Assembly (NCBI GenBank): GCA_051646105.1
Contig: JBOFCO010000223.1
Span: forward strand, 1-41,531
Direction: 5' to 3'
Origin: JBOFCO01 sp051646105
Lineage (GTDB): Bacteria; Pseudomonadota; Alphaproteobacteria; Rhodobacterales; Rhodobacteraceae
Length of the DNA: 41,531 nt
Shown here: piece by piece, positions 1 to 8,430 of the stretch
Position numbering within the stretch: the stretch's first letter is position 1
How the letters are laid out: each line of letters begins with the position of its first letter
Notes under the pieces: generated by a model
The model's database searches: none
What the model was told of the DNA's origin: nothing
What the model saw: only the letters and a program-made list of their open reading frames with translations
Program-made: the position numbers and the translations under genes

Positions 1-749
1 GACCGTGCCCAATCCGTGCGGGTCATGCGGACCGACCCGCTGATCGCATGTACCTTGTCGTCGGGATGCACACCCTGCGCGGCAACGAACATCGCCTCGC
101 CTACGGCGAACATGGCCACGGCCAGCGTCGTCACCTCGACCCCGTCCAGAAGCTGCGGAACATTGAACGACAGCCGCGCCTGTCCGGTCAGGCCATCAAT
201 ACCCACCAGCGCCAGCGCCAATCCGATGAACAGTGATGTCAGCCCCTTCATCGTGCTGTCGCCAAAGGCGGCGGACACGGTGACAAAAGCCAGCATCATC
301 AGCCCGAAATATTCGCGTGGTCCAAAGACCAGCGCCAGCTTGACGATGTGCGGCGCAAGGAACGCCAGCGCCAGCGTGGCCAGCAGGCCCGCCACGAAAG
401 ACCCGATGGCCGCGGTCGCCAGTGCCGGGCCGCCCCGACCCGCGCGGGCCATCTTGTTGCCTTCCAGCGCAGTGACGATGGATGCACTTTCCCCCGGCGT
501 ATTCAGCAGGATGGATGTCGTCGAACCGCCATACATGCCGCCGTAATAAATCCCCGCGAACATGATCAGCGACCCTGCTGGATCAAGCCCGTAGGTGACC
601 GGCAGAAGCAAGGCCACGGTCAGCGCCGGGCCGATACCGGGAAGCACTCCCACCGCCGTTCCCAGCGTTACCCCGATCAGCGCGTACAGCAGGATCATCG
701 GCTGCATCGCGGTGGACAGACCCTGAAGCAGGAATTCGAAGGTGCTCAT
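1..749 (-). CDS. tctA: Tripartite tricarboxylate transporter large permease TctA (3' end outside window)
   Basis: This is the large membrane subunit of a TctCBA secondary transporter, which takes up citrate-like or other carboxylates using an ion gradient together with the periplasmic TctC. The reverse strand reads through without a stop from an ATG at 749 to the window edge, giving about 249 of the roughly 500 residues usual for TctA. The start MSTFEFLLQGL and the early glycine/proline-rich segment GVLPGIGPALTVALLLPVTY are typical of TctA, followed by AGIYYGGMYGGSTTSILLNTPGE, a hallmark of the family. Several hydrophobic helices follow. The gene begins 3 bases after the tctB stop, so the two are probably translated together. 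The family assignment is secure. The substrate cannot be read from sequence. Confidence 0.93.
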   Translation of the reverse strand, partial: MSTFEFLLQGLSTAMQPMILLYALIGVTLGTAVGVLPGIGPALTVALLLPVTYGLDPAGSLIMFAGIYYGGMYGGSTTSILLNTPGESASIVTALEGNKMARAGRGGPALATAAIGSFVAGLLATLALAFLAPHIVKLALVFGPREYFGLMMLAFVTVSAAFGDSTMKGLTSLFIGLALALVGIDGLTGQARLSFNVPQLLDGVEVTTLAVAMFAVGEAMFVAAQGVHPDDKVHAISGSVRMTRTDWAR

Positions 750-752
750 CCT

Positions 753-1244
753 CTATCCCCCGTAGATCAGCGTTTCGGGCAGGCCGGCAGGCAGGTTCAG
801 TTCCAGCACGCGGTCGAATACACCATAGACGGCAAAGGCAAAGACCACGCCGATGGGCACGGTCAGCGCCAGGTTGCGCTTGCCAAAGGCGGCGGCAGTG
901 CAGGCGAACAGCAGGCCAGCTGCGATGGAAAACCCTGCCACATGCAGCAGCCCCAGTTGCAGGGTCAGCCCGACCACGATCCAGAACACGGGTGCAAGCT
1001 GCTGATGTGGCCGGTCGGGCGCCGCTTCGCGCAGGCCGGTAACGACATGCCAGATGGCAAGACCGATCAGCCCGGCACCGATGATGACCGGCATGTCACC
1101 CGATCCGATCCCGGCATAACCGCCCTTGTCCTCGATCCCGCGTCCCTGCCAGATCAGCAGCGCGCCCAGCGCTGCCAGCACTGCGGCAACGATGAACGCC
1201 GCCCCGTCGGGGCGGCGTCCGGTTCCATGTGGGGATCCGGTCAT
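753..1244 (-). CDS. tctB: Tripartite tricarboxylate transporter small permease TctB
   Basis: The 163-residue product is the small membrane subunit of the TctCBA transporter. It shows four hydrophobic segments: about residues 15-35 (FIVAAVLAALGALLIW), 50-68 (MPVIIGAGLIGLAIWHVV), 83-115 (LAPVFWIVVGLTLQLG and onwards) and 125-145 (LALTVPIGVVFAFAVYGVF). This is the usual TctB topology. The ATG at 1244 overlaps the tctC stop by an ATGA quartet, which implies translational coupling in the order tctC-tctB-tctA. TctB sequences are poorly conserved, so the call rests on length, topology and position between clear tctC and tctA genes. Confidence 0.9.
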   Translation of the reverse strand: MTGSPHGTGRRPDGAAFIVAAVLAALGALLIWQGRGIEDKGGYAGIGSGDMPVIIGAGLIGLAIWHVVTGLREAAPDRPHQQLAPVFWIVVGLTLQLGLLHVAGFSIAAGLLFACTAAAFGKRNLALTVPIGVVFAFAVYGVFDRVLELNLPAGLPETLIYGG

Positions 1245-2185
1245 TTCACCAGACCGATATCCTTGAGGATCGTGGTCGTGGTGTCGATTTCCTTGGCAAG
1301 CTGCGCGTCGAAGTCAGCCCCGGCCAGATAGGTATTGGCCCAGCCTTTCGTTTCCAGCGCGGCTTTCCAGCCCGCCGAATTCACCAGCTTGTCGATATCG
1401 GCAGCGACGGCGGCCTTCTGCTCGTCGCTCAGGCCCGGCGCGGCGGCAACCATGCGCCAGTTCTGCACGTCGACATCATAACCCGATTCCTTCAGCGTCG
1501 GCGCGTCGGTGCCCGGCCACTTTTCGGCAGTGGAAACCGCCAGCATCCGCATCGTGCCTGCCTCGACCTGCGGCAGGAATTCACCGACGCCCGAAATCCC
1601 CGCCGTCACCTGACCGCCAAGAATCGCCGCAAGCGCTTCACCACCGCCCGAGAAGGCAACATAGTTGATCTTGGTCGGATCAACGCCAGCCGCCTTGGCC
1701 AGCAGGCCGACGGTGATGTGATCCACCCCGCCGGCGGAACCGCCCGCCCAGGACACGGAACCCGGATCAGCCTTCATCTTCTCGACCAGATCGTTGATCG
1801 TCTGGATTTCCGAATTGGCAGGCACAGCGATGCCCACGGCCTCACCCGTCAGACGGGCGACCGGTGTCACGTCCGCCAGCGAAACCGGGGAGGTGTTGGT
1901 CAGGATGGCCCCCACCATAACATAGCCGCCGACGATAAGCTGCGACGCGTCGCCCGATGTGGAAGAGGCGAACTGCGCCAGCCCCACCGTGCCGCCCGCA
2001 CCCGGCACGTTCTGCACCTGCACGCTGCCGGAAATGCCTTCCGCAACCATCACCTCCTGCATGGTGCGCGCGGTCGAATCCCAGCCGCCGCCAGGGGCCG
2101 CCGGGGCCATGATCATGTAGTCCTCGGCCCAGGCCGGAACGGACAGGGCAGCCGCAAGGGCCACGCCCAGAAGCATGTGTTTCAT
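1241..2185 (-). CDS. tctC: Tripartite tricarboxylate transporter periplasmic binding protein TctC
   Basis: The 314-residue product is a Bug/TctC-family periplasmic receptor that captures a carboxylate and delivers it to TctAB. The start at 2185 is chosen because GGAGGAG lies five bases upstream and the product then opens with a clean signal peptide (MKHMLLGVALAAALSVPAWA). A reading frame opens further upstream at 2218 but lacks these signs. Family features include MAPAAPGGGWDSTART near residue 27, the usual TctC phosphate-loop-like ligand segment, then VQNVPGAGGTVGLAQF and a central VSWAGGSAGGVDH segment. It is the first gene of the tctCBA operon, whose upstream region carries several inverted repeats. 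It is probably controlled by the TctDE pair at 3433-5504. Confidence 0.93.
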   Translation of the reverse strand: MKHMLLGVALAAALSVPAWAEDYMIMAPAAPGGGWDSTARTMQEVMVAEGISGSVQVQNVPGAGGTVGLAQFASSTSGDASQLIVGGYVMVGAILTNTSPVSLADVTPVARLTGEAVGIAVPANSEIQTINDLVEKMKADPGSVSWAGGSAGGVDHITVGLLAKAAGVDPTKINYVAFSGGGEALAAILGGQVTAGISGVGEFLPQVEAGTMRMLAVSTAEKWPGTDAPTLKESGYDVDVQNWRMVAAAPGLSDEQKAAVAADIDKLVNSAGWKAALETKGWANTYLAGADFDAQLAKEIDTTTTILKDIGLVK

Positions 2186-2200
2186 CTTGTCTCCTCCCTC

Positions 2201-2215
2201 GGCGCATAGCGCGCC
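2201..2215 (-). promoter_or_regulatory. Inverted repeat beside the tctC ribosome binding site
   Basis: On the transcribed (minus) strand GGCGC-GCTAT-GCGCC can form a five-pair stem with a five-base loop. It lies directly upstream of the GGAGGAG ribosome binding site of tctC, so it could affect initiation or mRNA stability. The stem is short and GC-rich repeats arise easily in this genome, so the role is only a suggestion. Confidence 0.3.
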
Positions 2216-2226
2216 CATACTTTAAG

Positions 2227-2246
2227 GTTGCCACTCCTCTGGCAAC
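2227..2246 (-). promoter_or_regulatory. Inverted repeat GTTGCC-N8-GGCAAC upstream of tctC
   Basis: A perfect six-base inverted repeat with an eight-base spacer lies about 42 bases upstream of the tctC start. No run of T follows on either strand, so it does not look like an intrinsic terminator. It could be a binding site for the TctD-like response regulator, or a leader hairpin. It sits in the 120-base gap between the orphan binding-protein gene and tctC. Confidence 0.35.
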
Positions 2247-2272
2247 GCATACCACAGATGAACACAGAAACC

Positions 2273-2288
2273 TGTCAGCTTGCTGACA
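2273..2288. promoter_or_regulatory. Near-palindrome TGTCAGC-TT-GCTGACA upstream of tctC
   Basis: Two seven-base arms form a perfect inverted repeat around TT. The two-base centre is too tight for an RNA hairpin with full stem pairing, so a dimeric protein-binding site is more likely than a terminator. It lies between the end of the orphan binding-protein gene (2306) and tctC (2185), where an operator for the tct operon would be expected. Confidence 0.4.
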
Positions 2289-2305
2289 CTGCGCCGCAGC
2301 ATCCG

Positions 2306-3358
2306 CTATTCGGGTCGTCCCAGGGCCGCACGCCATTTGCGGATCGTGCTGCGATGGCGGGACTGGTCCAGATAGGCCAGAAGGCCGGGGCTGACCGGCA
2401 CCAGGCGCAGCACCCGCCCCTCGGCCGTGCTGCTTTCTGGCAGAAACCGCACGGCGGGCAGGCGCAGACGATCCTCCAGCAGGCGCTGGCCTTCATCCGT
2501 CATCAGGAAGGACAGGAACTTTTCCCCCAGATCGGGCGCGGCGGCGGCACGCGGCACCAGACCCACGCGAGAGATCGCGACAGTGAAATCCGAAAGCCGC
2601 ACCACACCCAGACCGGGATGCCGGTCGGCCTGATCCTCGGCATAGGGACCAAGAATGTTGTAGCCAAGCGCCAATCGGCCATCAGCCACGCGATCGATCA
2701 CATCCTGACTGGTGGGAAAGGTTTCGATCCCCGCCAGCGCCATTGCGCGCAACAGCACCCAGATATCGGCAAAGTGCTCGGCATCGCGGGACAGATACAG
2801 ATACCCCACCGCGGATTGTTCGATATCGTAGGTTCCTATCCGCGCGCCCGAACTCTCCGGCGCTGCGCGCAGCCATTCGATCAGCTCCAGCCGCGACTGT
2901 GGCGGCCCGTCGGGAAAGCTGGGCCGGTGATAGATCAGCACGGCCGGTTCCACCGTCAGCGCAAAAGCCGTGTCGCGCCAGTTGGCCCAGCGCGGCCAGC
3001 CGACCGACGCTGCAACCGCTTGCGCATACCCGTCGTTGGCCAGCTTCATCTGCTGGTCCATCGCTGATGAAAACACGAAATCCGCCGTGATCCCGCCAGC
3101 GTCACTTTCGATCACAACGCGCTCCGCGATCTCGCTTGCAAGCAAGTCTTCGTAAATCAGCGCCACGTCAGGATGCTTGTCCTGAAATGCGGCAAGCAAG
3201 GGTGCGGCAAGCCGCGTGTCGAGCGTGGAATAGATCACCAGCCTTTGCGCATCCACTGCCGACCGTGCGGGGAATTCGGTCATTTCGGCACGCAGGGCAA
3301 AGCCCTGGCCAAGCCAAAGGGCAAGCGCGGCAAGGAAGGCGGTCAAAGGGGTGCGCAT
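2306..3358 (-). CDS. Orphan periplasmic solute-binding protein linked to TctDE
   Basis: The 350-residue product resembles extracellular solute-binding proteins of the iron/phosphonate ABC type. It has a signal peptide (MRTPLTAFLAALALWLGQGFALRA) followed by LVIYSTLDTRLAAPLLAAF, the usual first strand and helix of this fold, and a C-terminal KFLSFLMTDEGQRLLEDRLRLP segment. The start at 3358 is preferred because longer forms of the frame would run into the divergent response regulator gene. No ABC permease or ATPase lies nearby. It is divergent from the two-component genes by 74 bases. Similar binding proteins accompany TctDE- and Pgt-type sensors, where PgtC is a regulatory protein. I infer a sensory co-receptor that presents ligand to the kinase, but a subunit of a distant transporter is also possible. 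Confidence 0.8.
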   Translation of the reverse strand: MRTPLTAFLAALALWLGQGFALRAEMTEFPARSAVDAQRLVIYSTLDTRLAAPLLAAFQDKHPDVALIYEDLLASEIAERVVIESDAGGITADFVFSSAMDQQMKLANDGYAQAVAASVGWPRWANWRDTAFALTVEPAVLIYHRPSFPDGPPQSRLELIEWLRAAPESSGARIGTYDIEQSAVGYLYLSRDAEHFADIWVLLRAMALAGIETFPTSQDVIDRVADGRLALGYNILGPYAEDQADRHPGLGVVRLSDFTVAISRVGLVPRAAAAPDLGEKFLSFLMTDEGQRLLEDRLRLPAVRFLPESSTAEGRVLRLVPVSPGLLAYLDQSRHRSTIRKWRAALGRPE

Positions 3359-3432
3359 GACCGAAATCTGCCCGATAAGCGGCCGGTTCACAACTCTGCC
3401 CCTTGGGCATAGTCTGGCGGCAAGGGGGAACC

Positions 3433-4113
3433 ATGCGCATCCTGCTTGTCGAGGACGACCAACCGCTGGCCGAGGCGCTGACCGCGCTTCTGTCGTCATC
3501 CGGCTATGCGGTCGATCATGTGGCGGATGGCGCGTCTGCCGAGGCGCTGGCCGCAACGGAACCCTTCGATCTGGTGATCCTTGACCTGAACCTGCCGGAA
3601 ATGGACGGGCTTTCGGTGCTACGCGCCATGCGGTCACGCGAAAATGCTGCGGCGGTCATGATCCTGACGGCACGCGGCAGCCCGCAGGAAAGGGTGCGCG
3701 GCCTGGATTTGGGCGCCGATGACTACATGACAAAACCCTTCGACGTCAGCGAGCTGGAGGCGCGGGTGCGTTCGCTGCTGCGCCGACAGGCGGGGTTGCG
3801 GTCCTCTGTCGTTTCGGTCGGCGGCCTGACGCTGGACCTGACGACACGGATATTCTCGGCGGGCGGGCAGGCGCTGGACCTGCCCCCGAGGGAGCGGGCC
3901 CTGCTGGAACTGCTGCTGATGCGCGCGGGCAAGGTGGTCACGAAAGAGGCGATCGTGCATTCGCTAACCGCACTGGATGACATGCTGTCGGACAATGCCA
4001 TCGAACAATACATCTCGCGCCTGCGTCGCCGCATCGGGCCTTATGGCCTGGGCCTGCGCACAGTACGCGGCATCGGCTACATGCTGGAACGCAGCGGAAC
4101 GGACAGCGGATGA
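3433..4113 (+). CDS. tctD: OmpR-family response regulator, TctD-like
   Basis: The 226-residue product has a receiver domain (about 1-115) with acidic residues D8/D9, phosphoacceptor D51 in LVILDLNLPEMDG, T79 and K101 in MTKPFD. An OmpR/PhoB winged-helix DNA-binding domain follows (about 130-220), ending in LRTVRGIGYMLE. A GGGGGA ribosome binding site ends three bases before the ATG at 3433, which is preferred over an upstream in-frame start at 3403. The stop overlaps the ATG of the kinase gene (ATGA). Together with the kinase and the adjacent tctCBA genes this is most likely the regulator of tricarboxylate uptake. The gene name is assigned by family and context. Confidence 0.92.
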   Translation: MRILLVEDDQPLAEALTALLSSSGYAVDHVADGASAEALAATEPFDLVILDLNLPEMDGLSVLRAMRSRENAAAVMILTARGSPQERVRGLDLGADDYMTKPFDVSELEARVRSLLRRQAGLRSSVVSVGGLTLDLTTRIFSAGGQALDLPPRERALLELLLMRAGKVVTKEAIVHSLTALDDMLSDNAIEQYISRLRRRIGPYGLGLRTVRGIGYMLERSGTDSG

Positions 4114-5504
4114 AGCCCTACTCGCTGCGCCGCCGCCTGTTGATCTGGCTCCTGGCCGGATCAGCACTTGTCGGCCTGCTGGCCCTTGCAGATACATGGA
4201 GAGAGGCTCTGCGCACCGCACAGGGCGTTTCCGACCGCGTCCTCGCCGGGTCGGCGCTCGCCATTGCCGAACGGGTGACCGTCGATGAAACCGGCGGGCT
4301 GGAAGTGGATATCCCCTATTCCTCACTGGAAATGCTGGCATCGACCGCGCAGGATCGCGTGTTCTACCGCGTCGATGCGCCCCAGGGCCGGTTCCTGACA
4401 GGCTATGACACGCTGGGTGTCGTGCCGCTGACGGCGGGCGACAGCATCGCCTTTGCCGACGCATCGTTCGACGGAACCCGAATCCGCAGCGCCACGTTGT
4501 TGCGCAGCCTGTCCACCGGGCGCGAGGCGATCCTCTTTACGGTGACGGTGGCAGAATCGACCATTGCCCGCGAGGCGCTGGCGCGCAGCATCCTGATCCG
4601 TTCAGCCCTGCGACTGGCGTTGATGATCCTGTCGGTCGTCACCATTGTCTGGGTCGCAGCCACCCTTGCGCTGCGCCCTCTTGACCGGCTGGTGGCCGCC
4701 ATCGCGGAACGCTCACCCGATGATCTGCGCCCGCTGCGCCCGCGCAACGTGGCAGAGGTGAACCTGCTGGTCGATGCGGTGAACGGTTTCATGCAGCGGC
4801 TGGAAACGGCGCTAGCCGCATTGAAGAACTTTACCGGAAACGCCAGTCACCAGTTGCGCACGCCAATGGCCGTGCTGCGAACGCAGCTTGCGCTGGTCTC
4901 GCGCAGCGCCTCGATCGAAGAATCGCATCCTGCCCGGCAAAAGGCCGAAGAGGCGCTGGTCAGGGCGGAGCGGGTGCTTTCGCAACTGTTGGTGCTGGCG
5001 CGGGTCGACACCTCCGTCGGGGGGGCTGCACTGGTGACAACCGATGTCGTCGCAGTGGCCAAATCCGTGACCGCAGAATTGGTCCCCGCCGCAATCAGGC
5101 AGGGCATAGACCTTGGCTACAGCGGGGTGGAGTTGGCCCTGGCACGGGCGGAACCGGTTCTGCTGGCCGAACTTTTGCGCAACCTTATCGACAATGCGCT
5201 GCGTTATGCCGGGAAGGATGCCGTTGTAACCCTGCGGGTGGAACCACAAGCCGACGGCATCCTGCTGACGGTCGAGGACAATGGGCCGGGCCTGCCTGCA
5301 ACATCGCTTGCAAAAACACCGATGTTGCGCCGTGGAGCACCAAGGCAGGGTGTGGCGGATACGGGCACGGGCTACGGCCTCGGCCTTGCGATTGCGGCAG
5401 AAATCGCCGCGCTGTTCGGCAGCGAGCTTTCCCTCGCGCCCGGAAAGGACGGGCACGGGCTGGCGGCAAGCCTTGTTCTGCCTTTTCCCGCACAACCCGG
5501 CTGA
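4110..5504 (+). CDS. tctE: Sensor histidine kinase, TctE-like
   Basis: The 464-residue inner-membrane kinase has a first helix at about residues 9-28, a periplasmic domain of the TctE/2CSK type (about 30-160), a second helix near 167-187, a HAMP-like linker, and a kinase core. H247 in NASHQLRTPMAVLR is the phosphorylated histidine. The N box is NLIDNALRYA (358-367), G1 is VEDNGPGLP (387-395) and G2 is GTGYGLGL (418-425). It probably phosphorylates the response regulator whose stop overlaps its start. The ligand is likely a carboxylate, perhaps delivered by the orphan binding protein at 2306-3358. Only six bases separate it from the convergent galE gene, leaving no room for an intrinsic terminator. 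Confidence 0.92.
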   Translation: MKPYSLRRRLLIWLLAGSALVGLLALADTWREALRTAQGVSDRVLAGSALAIAERVTVDETGGLEVDIPYSSLEMLASTAQDRVFYRVDAPQGRFLTGYDTLGVVPLTAGDSIAFADASFDGTRIRSATLLRSLSTGREAILFTVTVAESTIAREALARSILIRSALRLALMILSVVTIVWVAATLALRPLDRLVAAIAERSPDDLRPLRPRNVAEVNLLVDAVNGFMQRLETALAALKNFTGNASHQLRTPMAVLRTQLALVSRSASIEESHPARQKAEEALVRAERVLSQLLVLARVDTSVGGAALVTTDVVAVAKSVTAELVPAAIRQGIDLGYSGVELALARAEPVLLAELLRNLIDNALRYAGKDAVVTLRVEPQADGILLTVEDNGPGLPATSLAKTPMLRRGAPRQGVADTGTGYGLGLAIAAEIAALFGSELSLAPGKDGHGLAASLVLPFPAQPG

Positions 5505-5510
5505 GGGCAT

Positions 5511-6494
5511 CTATTCGTCGTAATGCCCCGACTGGTGCCAGCGCCATGCATCGCCGATCATCTGCGCCAGCGTCGACCGCCGTGGCTTCCAGCCCAGTTC
5601 TTCCTCGGCACGGCGCGATCCCGATACCAATCGCGTGCAGTCGCCGGGCCGGCGCGGGCCTATCACATGCGGCACCTCCCGGTTGGTGACGCTGCCGCTG
5701 GCCGTCATGACCTCGCGCACTGAAAAGCCGTGGCCGGTGCCCAGATTGAAAACCCGGCTTCCCTTGCCCGCCCGAAGCCAGTCCAGCCCCAGAACATGCG
5801 CCTCTGCCAGATCCATCACATGCACATAGTCGCGGATACAGGTGCCGTCCGGGGTATCGTAATCGGTGCCGTGGATGGTCAAAGCTGCCCTTTTCCCGGC
5901 AATCGCGTCCAGCATCAGCGGGACCAGATGCGTTTCAGGCTGATGAAATTCGCCCACCTCGGCCTCGGGGTCGGCACCCGCAACGTTGAAATAGCGAAAG
6001 ATCACGTGGCGCAGACCATATGCAGCGGCGAAATCGTGCAGGATATCCTCGATCGCCCGCTTGCTGGCGGCATAGGCGTTGATCGGCTGTTGCGGGCTGT
6101 CCTCGGTCAACACCACACCATCCTGATCGCCATAGGTCGCGCAGGTCGATGAAAACACGAAATCAAGGCACCCCGCCGCGACTGCCGCCTCGGCCAGCGT
6201 CAGCGACCCCACGACATTGTTGCGCCAGTAGCGACCCGGATCGGTCATGCTTTCGCCGACCTGCGACAGCGCCGCGAAATGGATCACCGCCACCGGGCGA
6301 TGTTCGGCAAAGACCTGATCCAGCCGGGCACGGTCGGCCAGATCGCCCTGCTCGAAGGGGCCAAAGCGCACTGCCTGCCGCCAGCCGGTACAAAGATTGT
6401 CATAGGCGACGGGAATGTACCCCGCGGCTTTCAGCACCTTGCAGGCATGCGAACCGATATAACCCGCACCACCCGTCACCAGAACCTTGTCCAC
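5511..6494 (-). CDS. galE: UDP-glucose 4-epimerase
   Basis: The 327-residue product interconverts UDP-glucose and UDP-galactose with bound NAD. It has the Rossmann motif TGGAGYIGSH at about residues 7-16, the catalytic serine/threonine segment FSSTCATYG, the YxxxK pair in NAYAASK, and FRYFNVAGADP, all typical of GalE. The start is placed at a GTG at 6494 because AGAGG lies about six bases upstream and the protein then begins at the first strand. A second in-frame GTG at 6512 would add six residues. The gene lies 44 bases downstream of the phosphohexomutase on the same strand, so the two probably form an operon supplying sugar nucleotides, perhaps to the glycosyltransferases at 8528-17035. Confidence 0.92.
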   Translation of the reverse strand: MDKVLVTGGAGYIGSHACKVLKAAGYIPVAYDNLCTGWRQAVRFGPFEQGDLADRARLDQVFAEHRPVAVIHFAALSQVGESMTDPGRYWRNNVVGSLTLAEAAVAAGCLDFVFSSTCATYGDQDGVVLTEDSPQQPINAYAASKRAIEDILHDFAAAYGLRHVIFRYFNVAGADPEAEVGEFHQPETHLVPLMLDAIAGKRAALTIHGTDYDTPDGTCIRDYVHVMDLAEAHVLGLDWLRAGKGSRVFNLGTGHGFSVREVMTASGSVTNREVPHVIGPRRPGDCTRLVSGSRRAEEELGWKPRRSTLAQMIGDAWRWHQSGHYDE

Positions 6495-6538
6495 CCGGTC
6501 CTCTCTTTCCACCCGCCACCCTGCGGGCAGCCCTGACC

Positions 6539-7927
6539 TCAGGTCAGCGCCTTGCGCAGGGCTGCAAGCCCTTTTTGCAGCATCGTCTCGGCCAGATCGG
6601 CCTGCTCTGCCTCTATATACAGCCGGAACTCCGGCGCATTGCCCGACGGTCGCATGTGCAACACCCGACCGGAAGCCAGCGTCAGCCGCAGCCCGTCGGT
6701 GCGGTCGATGCCCGCAAGGCTTTCACCCAGCGCGGCAAGGAACATATCCAGTTTCGCCGGATCGGCATCAAACCCCGCCAGCAGATCGCGCGACCGGTCG
6801 GTCGGGATTTCCTCCAGCCGGTCGGCAGCGGTAAAACGCGGCGGCTCGGCGGCGACCAGCGCTGCCAGCCCGCCCGCGGCGCTTGCCCGGCTGAGCGGGG
6901 CAAGCATCGGCAACAGGCTGTCGCGCGTGGCCAGCGGCGGCAGCGCGCCAGCCGGACCCTGCGCGGTGAAGCCCAGCAGGAAACCGCCATTCGCCTCATA
7001 TCCGACGACCCGCGCGCCTGCGCCCGCCTGTTCCATCCCGGCGATTACAAAGGGGGAACCGATCCTGGTCCGGATCACCCGCGCGAACCTTCCCGATGCC
7101 TCAACCCCGGTGTTCGAGCTGACCGGCGTCACCACCACATCCGCGCCCAGAACGGCTGCGGTGATCTGGCCCAGCACATCGCCGGGGACGAGCCGACCTG
7201 TGGCGTCGGTCAAAAGCGGACGGTCGCCGTCACCATCGGTGGACAGGATCGCATCCAGCCCGTGTTCCTTCGCCCATGCCACAAGCTGCCGACGGGCCTC
7301 GGGCGCGACGGCCTCTGTATCTACGGGGATGAAATGATCGGAACGGCCCAGTTCCACCGCCTCGGCACCCAGCGCGCGCAAGGCAGAAAGCAGCAGGTCA
7401 CGGCTGACGGCAGAATGGCTCCATACCCCAAGCCGCAGGCCGGTCAGCGCGGTTGTGCCAAACCCGACCACATAGCGGTCGATCCATTCGCCGCCTGCTG
7501 TTGTGTTACCAGCTCCCGGCGCGACGACCTGTGCCTGCGGCACCGGCCCACCAAGCGCCCCGAGAATTGCCGCTTCGTGGGATTTGGCAATTTCGCCGTC
7601 TGGAAGATAGAATTTCAGCCCGTTCCGGTCAGCGGGGATATGGCTGCCGGTGATCATCACCGCCGCAGCACCTGCCCGCATTGAGGCCAGCGCCAGTGCC
7701 GGGGTCGGCACCGCGCCGCAATCCACCGTCGGCACGCCCATTGCACGCGCCGTTTCAATGACCACACGTGCCAGATCAGGCGACGACGGGCGCAGATCCT
7801 GCCCCACCCACAGCCCGGTGCCCACCGGACAGGCGCGCAGGAATGCGCGGATGTGGTCTGCCACCAGTTCGGGCGTCAGTTCCACCACGAGACCGCGCAG
7901 ACCGCTTGTGCCGAATTTGGGTGCCAT
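6539..7927 (-). CDS. Phosphohexomutase (phosphomannomutase/phosphoglucomutase family)
   Basis: The 462-residue enzyme moves phosphate between C6 and C1 of a hexose phosphate. It begins with the family motif KFGTSGLRG. The phosphoserine loop is ITGSHIP (S95), the metal loop STDGDGDR ends at residue 236, the sugar-specificity loop is YEANGG (310-315) and the phosphate-binding loop near the C terminus is RPSGNAPEFR. The ATG at 7927 is chosen over an upstream frame opening because GAAGGAA lies just ahead of it. Family members use mannose or glucose phosphate, or both, and sequence alone does not decide. With galE downstream it fits precursor supply for surface glycans. It resembles ManB/RfbK-type phosphomannomutases most. 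Confidence 0.9.
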   Translation of the reverse strand: MAPKFGTSGLRGLVVELTPELVADHIRAFLRACPVGTGLWVGQDLRPSSPDLARVVIETARAMGVPTVDCGAVPTPALALASMRAGAAAVMITGSHIPADRNGLKFYLPDGEIAKSHEAAILGALGGPVPQAQVVAPGAGNTTAGGEWIDRYVVGFGTTALTGLRLGVWSHSAVSRDLLLSALRALGAEAVELGRSDHFIPVDTEAVAPEARRQLVAWAKEHGLDAILSTDGDGDRPLLTDATGRLVPGDVLGQITAAVLGADVVVTPVSSNTGVEASGRFARVIRTRIGSPFVIAGMEQAGAGARVVGYEANGGFLLGFTAQGPAGALPPLATRDSLLPMLAPLSRASAAGGLAALVAAEPPRFTAADRLEEIPTDRSRDLLAGFDADPAKLDMFLAALGESLAGIDRTDGLRLTLASGRVLHMRPSGNAPEFRLYIEAEQADLAETMLQKGLAALRKALT

Positions 7928-8073
7928 GGTTTTTCCTTCAGAATCCTGGAACGGTGCCGGATCGGGCAAGTGCCACTCTATAATGGCAAAAATGCGAAAG
8001 CACAGGCCCGGAAATCATCCCGGAAAGCGTCGTTCAGAAGACTGATACGGGTCGGGTGAGCGTGAGCGACGCC

Positions 8074-8295
8074 CTAGCGGACGCGCAGCGCCAGTCGCAG
8101 CGCGCCAAGTCCAAGCAGCGCCAGGCCTGCCGCAACCTGCCAGCCAGCAGGGGCGGCGCTTGCAAACAGCGTCGGGTCCGCAACAAGCCGCGCCTCGGAC
8201 ATGACGAAGAAACCAACGGGCAATGAGGCGGCGCAAAAATCGGCGACAAGTCCCAGTGAAACCGGCGTGGTGCGGGGGGTGTTGTTCCGTTGCAT
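8074..8295 (-). CDS. Small two-helix membrane protein (hypothetical)
   Basis: A 73-residue frame starts at an ATG at 8295, about nine bases after GAGGAG. It has two hydrophobic stretches, about residues 13-33 (VSLGLVADFCAASLPVGFFVM) and 48-70 (PAGWQVAAGLALLGLGALRLAL), and a basic end. A small inner-membrane protein is the likely product. I do not recognise a family. It is divergent from the glycosyltransferase at 8528 and lies 146 bases upstream of the phosphohexomutase on the same strand, so it could head that operon. The call rests on a good ribosome binding site and membrane-like composition. A longer version of the frame beginning at 8490 is possible but less likely. Confidence 0.5.
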   Translation of the reverse strand: MQRNNTPRTTPVSLGLVADFCAASLPVGFFVMSEARLVADPTLFASAAPAGWQVAAGLALLGLGALRLALRVR

Positions 8296-8430
8296 CGCTT
8301 TACTCGCTCCTCTGACCAGATGTGATGAACCATCATGCTGTGACGGGTCTCCGGGCGGTATGGGCATTGGTCCCGCGATCTGCGTCGTGTTTTCGGACTT
8401 TCGTCCATGCCACCCGAATAAGCACTTGAT

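Noticed and set aside
6149..7684. 511-codon open frame on the plus strand
   Set aside because: It is antisense to galE and the phosphohexomutase gene, both of which have clear active-site motifs. Its own product is low-complexity and Arg/Pro/Gln-rich.
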